Source of the DNA: Kiloniella laminariae
GTDB taxonomy: Bacteria > Pseudomonadota > Alphaproteobacteria > Kiloniellales > Kiloniellaceae
Assembly: GCF_027214005.1 (NCBI RefSeq)
Contig: NZ_JAPWGY010000008.1
Location: 82,288-146,287 of the forward strand
DNA: 64,000 nt
Direction: 5' to 3'
Of this stretch, positions 25,504 through 35,000 are shown one piece after another. The notes beneath the pieces are model-generated. The model saw only the letters and a program-made list of their open reading frames with translations, was not told where the DNA came from and did not search any database. Numbering within the stretch: the first letter of the stretch is position 1; each line of letters begins with the position of its first letter. The position numbers and the translations under genes are program-made.

Positions 25504-26853
25504 TTATCTTTCGATGGGTACTTGAGCTTCAGCCGCAAACGTATCCAGGGATCTGATCAACATGATCATGATTTCCTCCACCTGCTCTGCTGTCGTAATC
25601 ATTGGGGGACAGACGAGAAAGTGATCCCCTTCCAACCCGCCGCGGGTTCGGCGCGAATAGATAATAAGCCCGTTGGAATAGGCAATATCGACAAGTCGAT
25701 CAAAAGCTGACAGCTCTTTGGGGAGAGGTTGCATTGTGTTGCGATCACTGACCAGTTCAAAGGCCAGCAACAACCCGATACCTCTGACATCTCCGATAAA
25801 AGGATATCGTGCCATCAATCCCGTCAGGCGATGCTTAAGAATTGCTCCAACAGTTTCGGCATTTTTCAGGAGGTCCTGAGCTTCGATCTGTTCAATAACA
25901 GCAAGACCAGCTGCACAAGCCAGAGGATTTCCAGCATAGGTGAACCCGTGTAAAAATCCTCCTCCTGCCATTACAGCATCGACAATATCATTATGGGCAA
26001 TCATCGCACCAAGCGGGACATATCCTGCAGAAAAGCCTTTTGACAACACCAGAATATCAGGAGAAACACCCCAGTGTTCGCCCGCAAAAAAACGTCCGGT
26101 GCGCCCACCGCCTGTCATGACCTCGTCATGGATCAAAAGGATATTATAACGGGTACAGATCTCGCGAATACGCTCCATATAGCCAGCTGGCGGCACCAGA
26201 GCACCCGTCGAAGCCCCGCCTACTGGCTCGACAATAAACGCCAATACACTTTCGGGACCTTCTTCAAGAATACACTGCTCCAGCATATCGGCATAATGAT
26301 AGCCCGTTTCGGGAATATCCGGGTCTAAACCATCAAGATAGGCCGTCGGTGCCGGAATTTTAGGCATCACACGCATCATGGGGTCAAAGGGTTTGCTAAG
26401 CGATGTAAAGCCTGTCAGGGCAAGCGCCCCCAGAGTACAGCCGTGATAACTGGGATAACGGGAAATAACTTTCCAGCGCTTGGGCTGATCTGAAGCAAGG
26501 GCGTATTGCCGGGCAAGCTTGATCGCGCTTTCTACGGCCTCTGACCCGCCTGAGACAAAAAAGACTTTATCCAGTCCCTCGGGAGACAAGGCTGCGACTT
26601 TGCTCGCAAGCAGTTCTGCCGGTTCTGTTTCAAAATGCAGGCGATAGCCAAATGTAGATTTTTCCATTTGCCGGCGCATGGCCTGCAGCACGTTCTCATT
26701 CGAATGTCCGATGTTGCAAACCATCGCCCCGGATGATCCGTCGAGATAGCGTTCACCATCAACATCCCACATATAAATCCCTCGTGCCTGATCAAGAACC
26801 GGGCGACGATTATGTGATTGATAGAAGAGGTGACTTTTCTGTCTAACAGCCAT
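25504..26853 (-). CDS. Class III (omega) aminotransferase
   Basis: A 449-residue PLP enzyme of the acetylornithine/GABA/beta-alanine aminotransferase class. It shows DGSSGAMVCNIGH near the start, SGGSEAVESAIKLAR for cofactor phosphate, LLIHDEVMTGGGRTG with the PLP-contact Asp, and the Schiff-base Lys in LVLSKGFSAGY. The open frame starts upstream, but ATG at 26853 overlaps the ATPase stop as TGATG and has GGGAGAGGGG ahead of it. It transfers a terminal or beta-amino group to pyruvate or 2-oxoglutarate. With the BKACE next door it probably turns a beta-amino acid into the beta-keto acid to be cleaved. Confidence 0.88.
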   Translation of the reverse strand: MAVRQKSHLFYQSHNRRPVLDQARGIYMWDVDGERYLDGSSGAMVCNIGHSNENVLQAMRRQMEKSTFGYRLHFETEPAELLASKVAALSPEGLDKVFFVSGGSEAVESAIKLARQYALASDQPKRWKVISRYPSYHGCTLGALALTGFTSLSKPFDPMMRVMPKIPAPTAYLDGLDPDIPETGYHYADMLEQCILEEGPESVLAFIVEPVGGASTGALVPPAGYMERIREICTRYNILLIHDEVMTGGGRTGRFFAGEHWGVSPDILVLSKGFSAGYVPLGAMIAHNDIVDAVMAGGGFLHGFTYAGNPLACAAGLAVIEQIEAQDLLKNAETVGAILKHRLTGLMARYPFIGDVRGIGLLLAFELVSDRNTMQPLPKELSAFDRLVDIAYSNGLIIYSRRTRGGLEGDHFLVCPPMITTAEQVEEIMIMLIRSLDTFAAEAQVPIER

Positions 26854-27935
26854 CACCCCTCTCCCTTCAGTGCAACACAATCCTGAGCCTTAAAGCGTAC
26901 AGAAACAGCATCTCCCGCGTTAAAGGGTTGATTTTCAATCATGTTGAGCGCCTGTAACTGCTGATTTCCGGCGCGGACAAAATAGCGCACGGCCTGCCCC
27001 TGATAATCCACGGTCTCGACAACCCCCTCCACACTGACTCGATTATCCAAAGGTGTGTCTGCAGCAACCAGACAGAGTTTCTCTGCCCGGATCACCAGCT
27101 TTGCCACCATCCCGGCAACAACATCGCGGGCTTTTTCCCTGGGCAAACTGACTGAACCAAGATGCCCTGCATTAATGCGCGCATCCGTCTCATCAGCATT
27201 CTCGCACAGCACATCAAGAATGTTCGATGTACCAAGGAAATCAGCAACAAAAGTACTTTCCGGATTATCGTAAACATCCTTCGGAGCACCTATCTGCTCT
27301 ATACGACCTTCTGACATCACGACCAGTTTGTCTGACATCGCCAGAGCCTCTGATTGATCATGAGTGACAAAAACGGTTGTGATGCCGGTCTTCTCCTGAA
27401 TGCGCTTCAACTCGATCCGCATATTTTCGCGCAAATTTGCATCCAGGGCAGAAAGAGGCTCATCGAGCAACAGCACATCCGGCTTGATCACAATAGCCCG
27501 TGCAAGGGCAATGCGCTGCTGTTGTCCACCGGACAGCTGGTTGGGATAACGTCTCCCGACATCTGGAAGCTGAACAAGCTCGAGCACATCTTCCACACGA
27601 CGCTTTATCTCGGCGTTGGACACATTGCGGTATTTCAGGCCAAAAGCGACGTTGTCATAGATGGTTTTATGAGGAAACAAAGCGTAGTTCTGGAAAACAA
27701 TACCAAGGTTTCTTTTGTGCATCGGTATATTATTGACCAATTGCTCCCCGATGCTGATCTCTCCCTCCGTCGGGTCAAGAAGGCCAGCAATCATCCGCAA
27801 AGTTGTCGTCTTGCCGCAACCGGATGGTCCAAGCAGGGTTACGAAACTGCCTTCCGGTATGTCGAGAAACATCGGGTGTACAGCCGTTAAGCCGGCAAAT
27901 CGTTTGACTATATTTCTCAAACTGACGGAGCTCAC
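26853..27935 (-). CDS. ABC transporter ATP-binding protein, PotA type
   Basis: A 360-residue ATPase of the spermidine/putrescine (PotA/FbpC/CysA) group. Walker A is GPSGCGKTT, the signature LSGGQQQR, Walker [13 protein letters not shown] and the switch His [11 protein letters not shown]-terminal TOBE/OB regulatory domain follows (about 240-355). It energises import by the PotB/PotC-like permeases. It lies downstream of the binding-protein gene with an 87-base gap that contains a hairpin. The class III aminotransferase starts on its stop codon. Confidence 0.92.
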   Translation of the reverse strand: MSSVSLRNIVKRFAGLTAVHPMFLDIPEGSFVTLLGPSGCGKTTTLRMIAGLLDPTEGEISIGEQLVNNIPMHKRNLGIVFQNYALFPHKTIYDNVAFGLKYRNVSNAEIKRRVEDVLELVQLPDVGRRYPNQLSGGQQQRIALARAIVIKPDVLLLDEPLSALDANLRENMRIELKRIQEKTGITTVFVTHDQSEALAMSDKLVVMSEGRIEQIGAPKDVYDNPESTFVADFLGTSNILDVLCENADETDARINAGHLGSVSLPREKARDVVAGMVAKLVIRAEKLCLVAADTPLDNRVSVEGVVETVDYQGQAVRYFVRAGNQQLQALNMIENQPFNAGDAVSVRFKAQDCVALKGEG

Positions 27936-27968
27936 AGGTAGCCTCCAGAAACTAGACTTGTTAAGAGA

Positions 27969-27997
27969 TCCTCTGCCGCAGATATCGCGGCAGAGGA
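27969..27997 (-). promoter_or_regulatory. Intercistronic hairpin after the PotD-like gene
   Basis: An 11-base stem TCCTCTGCCGC pairs with GCGGCAGAGGA around a 7-base loop. It lies about 25 bases after the stop of the binding-protein gene, without a clear T-run. It is comparable to the hairpin at 18654, and a role in mRNA end protection or partial termination is likely. Confidence 0.65.
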
Positions 27998-28022
27998 GGA
28001 TGCTGGGAAAGATACTTTACGA

Positions 28023-29162
28023 TCAGTACCCTTTCTGGATGCGGCCGAATTCTTTGGACCAGGCTTGCTGGTTGCCGTTCCAGTAATCTGAATTGGCAAA
28101 GGTCAGGCCAGACAGGGTCCCTGTAGGATCAAACGCAGGCAGCGTCGGAATTTTCTTGCCGAGGTCAACCTTCGCCGGATCAAGGGCCGGTGGATAGTTC
28201 TGTCCCTCGGCAACAGCAATGGAAGCCTCGCTCGAGAGCATGAAGTTCAGCAACTGCTCACATTCCTCCATTGGTGATCCCTTGAGAACAAAGAGACATT
28301 CCTGCCAGCCAAAGCCATTTGGCGGATCCATATAACCGATATCGTGCCCCTGCTCCTGAAGGGCAAAGACCCGGCCAGACCAGGCTTCTGTGACATAGAT
28401 CTCTTCTTCGGCAAGCAAGGACATCAGCTCTGCACCAGATCCCCAGTATTTCAGCAACAGGTCTCTATGGGTGCGGATAGCGGCCCAGATCGCGTCCATA
28501 TCTGTTGCGTTATTCGGATCCTGGCCTGTCTGCAACGCGGCATACCAGATACGGGTACGCCAATCACTCCACCCGCCTATTTTTCCCTTGAGGCGTTCAT
28601 CCAGAAGGATTTTTGCACCCTTTTCCTTCATTTCCTCGTCAGAAATGTGTTTGCGGTTATAGGCAATTCCAGTGGTTCCATAATCGAAAGGCACACAGGA
28701 AAGCTTTCCATCAGTAACACCTCGGAAAACATCGACCAGCTTGGGAATTACATTTTTCAGATTTGGAATATTGTCTTCGTTCAGTGTGCTGGTCAGACCC
28801 AGTTCATGATAGCGGGCATAGTCAAAAACACCCGATAGATGAGCGATATTATACTCACCGTTTTGGCTGGCCTTCACTCGGGAGATGTACTCATCACCAC
28901 TACCAAAGGTACCATCAACAACGTTGACACCTGTCGCCTTTGTAAAGGGGTCAAAAGCATGTTTGCGAAATGCTTCGGATACCACACCACCCCATCCGTC
29001 AAAACGAACTTCTTTTACGGCTGACAGCGCATTTTTCGCAAACGGCGTGCTGACACCATACGCCAACCCCGCAGCACCGATCAGCCCCAGGAAAGAGCGA
29101 CGATCCACATCGCCACTTTTATAACGATCGAGCAAACGGTCATATCTTTTTGAATTGTCCAT
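28023..29162 (-). CDS. Extracellular substrate-binding protein, PotD type
   Basis: A 379-residue periplasmic binding protein of the spermidine/putrescine family (SBP bacterial 1/PotD). It opens with a short cytoplasmic segment, then a Tat signal DRRSFLGLIGAAGLAYG with a cleavage around NALSA. The mature part has VRFDGWGGVVSEAFRKHAFDPFTKATG and YGTTGIAYN, typical of PotD-like proteins. Aromatic and acidic residues that would bind a cationic amine are plentiful (SDWRTRIWYAA, VTEAWSGRV). Related proteins bind putrescine, spermidine or other amino-alkyl compounds, so an acetylated diamino acid is conceivable but unproven. Confidence 0.9.
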   Translation of the reverse strand: MDNSKRYDRLLDRYKSGDVDRRSFLGLIGAAGLAYGVSTPFAKNALSAVKEVRFDGWGGVVSEAFRKHAFDPFTKATGVNVVDGTFGSGDEYISRVKASQNGEYNIAHLSGVFDYARYHELGLTSTLNEDNIPNLKNVIPKLVDVFRGVTDGKLSCVPFDYGTTGIAYNRKHISDEEMKEKGAKILLDERLKGKIGGWSDWRTRIWYAALQTGQDPNNATDMDAIWAAIRTHRDLLLKYWGSGAELMSLLAEEEIYVTEAWSGRVFALQEQGHDIGYMDPPNGFGWQECLFVLKGSPMEECEQLLNFMLSSEASIAVAEGQNYPPALDPAKVDLGKKIPTLPAFDPTGTLSGLTFANSDYWNGNQQAWSKEFGRIQKGY

Positions 29163-29207
29163 TGTTTTATCTCTCTGTTCTAGGGTTATTATTATGACGT
29201 TACGTGA

Positions 29208-29990
29208 TTATTGCTGTTTCATTGCGATGCGCCGGGCGATCCCCACCCCGATCAGAGGCAGGCCCACAGTCAGGATAATCATGATGGATCCCAACGCATT
29301 TATTTCGGGGGAAATTGAATTCCGCAGCATAGAGAAGATCTGCGTCGGTACAGTTTCTATACCGCCGGGTTTCCAGAACAGGGTCCCGGTGATGTCATCA
29401 AAACTGATCGTAAAGGCAAAGAGCATGCCTGCAAAAACCGCGGGAGCAAGCAGTGGAAGTGTTATCTGGAAAAAAGCCTGAACCGGATTGGCGCCAAGGC
29501 TCATCGCCGCTTCTTCATAGTCCCTGCGAATGCTGACAAGACGAGCCTGAACGACAAGAACAACAAAAGGCAGCGTGAAAATCACATGCCCCAGAAGCAG
29601 CAAGAAAAAGCTTTTGTGAAAGGAAAGGAAATTCAGGAACAGCAACAGAGCTACTGCCAACACGACCTCCGGCACCAGTACGGGAGCAATCAGCAGCGTC
29701 GAGATCAGGTCGCGTCCCGGGATTTTGTAGCGAACCAGGGCCAGGCTGGCGAGCACACCCAGAAAAGTTGAGATCAGTGCCGTGAGGGTTCCAAGGACAA
29801 TAGACGTTTTAAACGCCCGCAGGATCGCGTCATTCTGCCAAAGCTCGATGAACCATCGAAATGAGAAACCTGTGATGGGAAAGCTGCCGAACTGATTGTC
29901 GTTAAAGCTCAACAGAACCACGACCACGACAGGTAGAAACATGAAAAGATAAACCGCTGCTGTCCAGGCGCGAATAATTGACCAACCCAT
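29208..29990 (-). CDS. ABC transporter permease, PotC type
   Basis: A 260-residue permease with six expected helices. It opens with a helix ending VVVVLLSFNDNQFG, the usual PotC start (SFN motif), and has FRWFIELWQND. The coupling loop is DYEEAAMSLGANPVQAFFQITLPLLAP, and its EAA-G pattern is plain. It is followed by the characteristic FAFTISFDDITGTLFW. Its ATG overlaps the stop of the preceding permease by one base. Confidence 0.92.
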   Translation of the reverse strand: MGWSIIRAWTAAVYLFMFLPVVVVVLLSFNDNQFGSFPITGFSFRWFIELWQNDAILRAFKTSIVLGTLTALISTFLGVLASLALVRYKIPGRDLISTLLIAPVLVPEVVLAVALLLFLNFLSFHKSFFLLLLGHVIFTLPFVVLVVQARLVSIRRDYEEAAMSLGANPVQAFFQITLPLLAPAVFAGMLFAFTISFDDITGTLFWKPGGIETVPTQIFSMLRNSISPEINALGSIMIILTVGLPLIGVGIARRIAMKQQ

Positions 29991-30856
29991 CAGCTTAAAC
30001 CTTTCATGAGTTGAGCCATTCCGAAGAAACGGTTGTAGACAAAGACCAATGTTCCGAGCACCGCAACCAGTACCAGAGACAGCGCCGATCCAAGCGGCCA
30101 GTCGAGTTGCGTGATAATCGCCTCAAAGACAAGGTTGGCAAACATTGCATCCCTTGGTCCCCCGAGGACCAGTGGCGTGATATAGGTTCCGGCCGCAAGC
30201 ACGAAACACAGCAGCCCCCCCGCCGCCAAGCCGGGAAGAGACAACGGCAGGGTTACCTCTAGAAAACTCTGCCATCTTGTTGACCCTAGCGAACAGGCTG
30301 CATCTTCAAGCGTCTCGTCAATGCCTTCAACGCTGACATAGATATTAAGAATCATGAATGGCAGCAGGAAGTGAACCAGTCCCAGAATAACTGTCGCTTC
30401 ATTATAAAGCAGCTGGAGCGGTGTCTCGATAATTCCCAGAGCAAGCAGCATCGAGTTCAGCGCCCCGGATACACCCAAAATGTTGATCCATGACATTGTA
30501 CGAATGATGTAGCTGATCCAGAAGGGCAGCATCAGAAACATCAGTAACATCGCCTTGTTCCCCCGCGACCGGGCGATGAAGTAGGCCGTGGGATAACCCA
30601 ACACAGCGCAGAGCAGGGTGGTAACGGCTGCGATCTTCAAGGTGTTGAACAGGATATCGCGATAAAAGGGATCCGTAACAACTTCAATCCAGTTGGTCAG
30701 ATAAAACCCAGGTTGATCTGACCCGTTTGCTGTTCGTAACCAGAAGGAATAGACGACAACAAAAAGCACCGGCACAACCAGCAGGAAAAAGATCGTTGCT
30801 AATGCCGGGGAAAGCAGCAACCAGGGTTGCCGGGCTTCTCGTGTCTCTCGTGCCAT
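29990..30856 (-). CDS. ABC transporter permease, PotB type
   Basis: A 288-residue permease, first gene of the minus-strand operon. It has LVVPVLFVVVYSFWLR, TLKIAAVTTLLCAVLGYPTAYFIAR and MLPFWISYIIRTMSWINILG, the PotB/PotH signature. The coupling loop is DAACSLGSTRWQSFLEVTLPL. It forms the channel with the PotC-like partner. The divergent LysR gene starts 123 bases away, and the shared promoter contains an inverted repeat at 30958. Confidence 0.92.
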   Translation of the reverse strand: MARETREARQPWLLLSPALATIFFLLVVPVLFVVVYSFWLRTANGSDQPGFYLTNWIEVVTDPFYRDILFNTLKIAAVTTLLCAVLGYPTAYFIARSRGNKAMLLMFLMLPFWISYIIRTMSWINILGVSGALNSMLLALGIIETPLQLLYNEATVILGLVHFLLPFMILNIYVSVEGIDETLEDAACSLGSTRWQSFLEVTLPLSLPGLAAGGLLCFVLAAGTYITPLVLGGPRDAMFANLVFEAIITQLDWPLGSALSLVLVAVLGTLVFVYNRFFGMAQLMKGLS

Positions 30857-30957
30857 TTAATTCGCCCTGTTGTTTACCCAATGATTTATCCGGAGATCTA
30901 TCGGGTTCATTTTTTTCTCCTTAAAACCTGTCAGATGGCGTACCATTGATCAAATAG

Positions 30958-30977
30958 ATAGTTAGAATTACAACTAT
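30958..30977. promoter_or_regulatory. LysR-type operator candidate
   Basis: ATAGTT-N8-AACTAT is a 6-8-6 inverted repeat directly upstream of the lysR-like gene, in the divergent promoter with the polyamine-type operon. Its size and position fit a LysR autoregulatory site. Confidence 0.45.
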
Positions 30978-30979
30978 TG

Positions 30980-31957
30980 ATGAGATTTATGATGACGGAA
31001 TTACGAACAGATAGCGCGGAAAAGCTGGCTCGCGACATGGACTGGAATCTGTTGCGCACCTTTGTTGTTCTGGCAAAATCACGCAGTGTAACTGAGGCAG
31101 CCGAGAAAATGCGGTTAAAACAACCAACGGTCTCAAGTGCCCTTAAAAGGTTGGAAGATCGGCTTGGCAAGCGTCTGATAGACCGCTCTCCGGGGAATTT
31201 TCGCCTGACGAAAGCCGGAGAACTGCTCGAGAAAGAAGCCGTGGAGATACACGGCGCGATACTGCGTCTCAACACCCTGATGCGCGAAACTGTGGATGAA
31301 GTCCGAGGCCATGTTGAAATTGCCATGGCCAGCCATGTCATCAGTCCGCTTTTTGATACTACTTTGACCGAGTTTCACAAAAGCTATCCCCATGGTACCC
31401 TCACCATAGACATCTCGGCCAGCCGTCACGTAATAGAAAAGGTCATGTCCCGCCGTGCTTCTCTGGCAATCTGCCTGGTTAAAGATCGCAATCCCGCTCT
31501 GGAGTACAAACGGCTTTTCCGGGAGTATTTTGGGTTATTCTGTGGCCCCTCACATCCACTCTTTGGCCAGAAAGGGCTGACCAAAGCTGATCTGGCCGGG
31601 CATTCGACGGTAAGTTTTGTCACAGATCATATGAGTGATGCCCTCAGACCAGTAACCCTGATGCGTGCTGATGCGGATCTGGAAGACAGGGTCGTGGGAA
31701 CTTCGGCCAACCTCGAAGAAGTACGACGGCTGATCATCGCCGGTCTGGGTATCGGCCCTCTGCCCATTCATGTGGTCAAACGGGATGTCGAAGACGGTCA
31801 CCTCTGGCGGCTCCCGCCTTTTGATACACCGCCTGCTGTTGATGTTTATGTTGTCTGGAACCCCAAAGCCCGGCTGAACCGCGCGGAACAGGCATTTCTC
31901 GATCTGCTGCTGGACCAGATCGAGAAAACACCGATCACAGACCGGACTTACCTATAG
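30980..31957 (+). CDS. LysR-family transcriptional regulator, divergent from the Pot-like operon
   Basis: About 325 residues. The winged HTH reads LLRTFVVLAKSRSVTEAAEKMRLKQPTVSSALKRLEDRLG; a LysR effector domain with two lobes follows (about 105-320). The start is unclear: ATG codons at 30980, 30989 and 30992 are all in frame with weak ribosome sites; the HTH begins 12-20 residues in. Divergence from the importer/catabolic operon, with a palindrome between them, makes it that operon's likely activator. The inducer is probably the imported compound or a breakdown product. Confidence 0.87.
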   Translation: MRFMMTELRTDSAEKLARDMDWNLLRTFVVLAKSRSVTEAAEKMRLKQPTVSSALKRLEDRLGKRLIDRSPGNFRLTKAGELLEKEAVEIHGAILRLNTLMRETVDEVRGHVEIAMASHVISPLFDTTLTEFHKSYPHGTLTIDISASRHVIEKVMSRRASLAICLVKDRNPALEYKRLFREYFGLFCGPSHPLFGQKGLTKADLAGHSTVSFVTDHMSDALRPVTLMRADADLEDRVVGTSANLEEVRRLIIAGLGIGPLPIHVVKRDVEDGHLWRLPPFDTPPAVDVYVVWNPKARLNRAEQAFLDLLLDQIEKTPITDRTYL

Positions 31958-32027
31958 ATACATCTGTACCACCATCTGTTTTCCGCCCGTCAAAAGCCTG
32001 CGCCTTCCCTTCGTTTGGTTAGCGGAT

Positions 32028-35000
32028 TCAACGGCTATCAAGTGACGCAACCTTCGGCGGCGTTCCATAGTGAGCCAGGTAATTGTCGTTTGATGCCTGG
32101 GGGGAAAGCTCAAACAACTTATGGATCTCAACCAGATCCATATTACCCCCGGGATTGAAGGCAATCTTGCCATCGAAAGGCAGTCTCATGGCCCTTCTGT
32201 TGAATTTGGCTCCATAATTTTCCCTGACCAGTTGACGGATATCATTGAGAACAAGTCCACGGGAATTTTTAAATTTTTGCCAAATATCAAGCTGTTCTGC
32301 CGTCGGCTTGTTGATCAGTTCCTGGACACCACGTGCATTATCATAACGTTCACGCGGCGTTTTCCCCTCCATCGCGACAATGCCACCAGGATCGAGGACC
32401 AGAACCCGCCACCTGTCTGTACCGGGCAATTTTTCAAAGGAATAATTGTCAGGCTTACCATCGAGCCAGGCAAGACCTCTGCGGTTTAGCTCTCGAACGG
32501 CCTGATCCAGCGCCAGAGTTTGCCCTTTGGTCAACTGCCCGCCCTGCTCGGCCATCATATCCTGAGCTGTACCATTCTCTGCTTTCTCGTTGATCTCGAT
32601 AGACTGAGCCCGCCTCACTTCAAAATATCTTGTTGAAGTCTGTGTGACATCAAAGCGGGCAAAGCGTTGCACAATTCGGATAAAGCGGGTGTCCACCAGT
32701 TTTTCAAGGGCAAAGCGCCCGAACTCATCCAGAACCCGTGCATCCCAGGTCTCGGCTACGGTAAGCCTGACCACCCGACCGCTATTCCCAGCCTGCTCAT
32801 AAACGTAACTGGTTGAACCGCTGCCAAGATATTTACCCAATGGCAGAAAATGTTTAGCCCCACTTGGGTCGGTAAAATTGAATTCCGTCTGGGCTTTTGC
32901 TGTTTGCCCGGTGTCACTGACCTGTACCCTGATGCCGCTCTCGCCAGAACCGCCCCCGGAAACCGGACCAGATCCCGGGGCTGGTGGGGGAACCTCCGCA
33001 AAAGCCTTGGCATTTTCAGCGGCCTTTTCCACCGCATTTTCTGCCGCAGGTTTGGTCCCCATATCCGGGTCGATATTATCATTGGCAGCTTCAAGCACCC
33101 TGCCTTCTGCCTGCCCTTCACTGGCCTTGGCTTGCCGCAGGCCCGACGTCTGGTTATAGAGCGCAGCCGTCAGGATATTGGCCGCCTTCTGTACGTCAGA
33201 CAGATATTGTAACCCGGCCTCTTTTTCGATAGCTTCCCGTTCGATATCACTGAGTTCGCGACCGAGTTCTTTTTCCTTGGCTTCAATCAGGTCCTTGGCC
33301 AGGATTTCCCTGACCTTGGTCAGATCAGATCGGTTGTCGTTTAGTTCCACTGTTTCGCGAACAACCTTTTCCAACGATCCCAAACGCAGTCCGGCAATTT
33401 GGGCGGCATCCAGCGCCCTTATAAAGTATTTGGCTCCTTTCGAGGCCAGTTTTGCCGGATCACCCGAATGCCTGATTTCATGCAGCATGTGCGCAACCTG
33501 TTCAAAGTAGGATTGCCTGCCCTGTTCAGGTGTAAGATCAATCTTCAGCTTGGGTGCCGTATCTGCAAGAAGGCTCTCTGCCGTGATCGAACGTTTTGCC
33601 GCCTGGATGGTAAAGACCACATGCTCGATTGCTGCCTGGGTGTAATAGGCCTCCTGAGCGAAATAGAGTGCCTTGGACTGGGCATTACGCAGCTGCTGCC
33701 TCAGCGTAGCCTGCTCTGATCCTTTTGCCTTTTCAAAGGCCTCCCTGAGTTCCAGTATATCCTTCAGGGCACTTTCATAGAGACGGTTTTCAGCCGTGAT
33801 CTGTAAATCCGCTTCCCTGACAGGATTGTCCTTGTCGTTACGCAACAGCTCCTTTTGCGCTTCTATGGCCTGTTTATATTCTCCATTATATTTTTCAGCG
33901 AGATTCAGTGATTCCAGAACCTCTGCACGTTTACCTTCCACAGTGTTTTCCAATATCCATTTTCTGTGGATATCCCAGGCCTCTTTAGGCAAGGCCTTGC
34001 GGGCAGAAAGATGAGCAAAAGCATCCTGGAAAACAACGTCTCCCTTGCCTGCCTCGATCAGGCTCTGGATTGTTTCCGTATAGGCATTGGTATCAAGGAC
34101 CAGACCGGTTTCCCTGCCCCCGATTTCGCTCGCGGTTTTCCACCGGCTGGCAAAACGGGCGTTAAACAGAATAACCCCCAACGCCGCTTTCGGTCCGACA
34201 AAACTGATATCATAATCACTGGTGAGGTTTTCAGATCCAAAGGCCTGAACTTCACCCCCAATCTCCTGTATGATCTCATTGGCCAGATTATCCACAATCT
34301 GGCGACGAAGATTGACAAGCTTGCGCATGTCCTGCGGAGAGAGATTACCCTTCTCGTAATCTTTCCGGGCGGCATCCCAGTCACCTTTATAGGTTTCCAT
34401 CAGGATCTTGGTTGGCCTGTCAACAAAAAGTAACCAGTCCAGATATTCAATTTCCCGGATCTGGGACTCACGAAGCTGACTCACTTTTGTCGTTGGCCCG
34501 GTTCCTTCAACAGGCGGCTTGCCAATGCTCTCGAGCCATCTGTTGATCCGCACTTCGTTCAGGCGTTGTAACGGGGTTTTTTCTTTACCTTCCAGTACCT
34601 TGCCTGTGCCTTTTAACATAACAATCGTCAAAAGGTTTCCAAGATAATCCTCCTGTGAAATCTGGTTGCCTTCCAATAGGGCATTCAACTGGGTCAACAT
34701 CGCTGCCTCCCCGAAAATGGCACTGCCTTTTAACAGGCCGGACATCTGCTTTAACCCCATACGACCAGTCGCCTTGACCAGCCCTTCGGCCCCGGCACCA
34801 AAACCTTTTAAAGCACCAATAATCAATAGATTATGCGCATATTCCTTGAGAAGAGTTTCGCTTGACCAATAGCCGTCTTTCATCAAAAGAGCAGGATCCA
34901 GTGCCACCTGTGCAGTCCGGTTCAACAAGGTAAAAGCCCCCGCCTCGAGGGCCAACCCGGTACCATAGGCAAGGGCTTTCCCCCCGAGAGATCTTACAGC

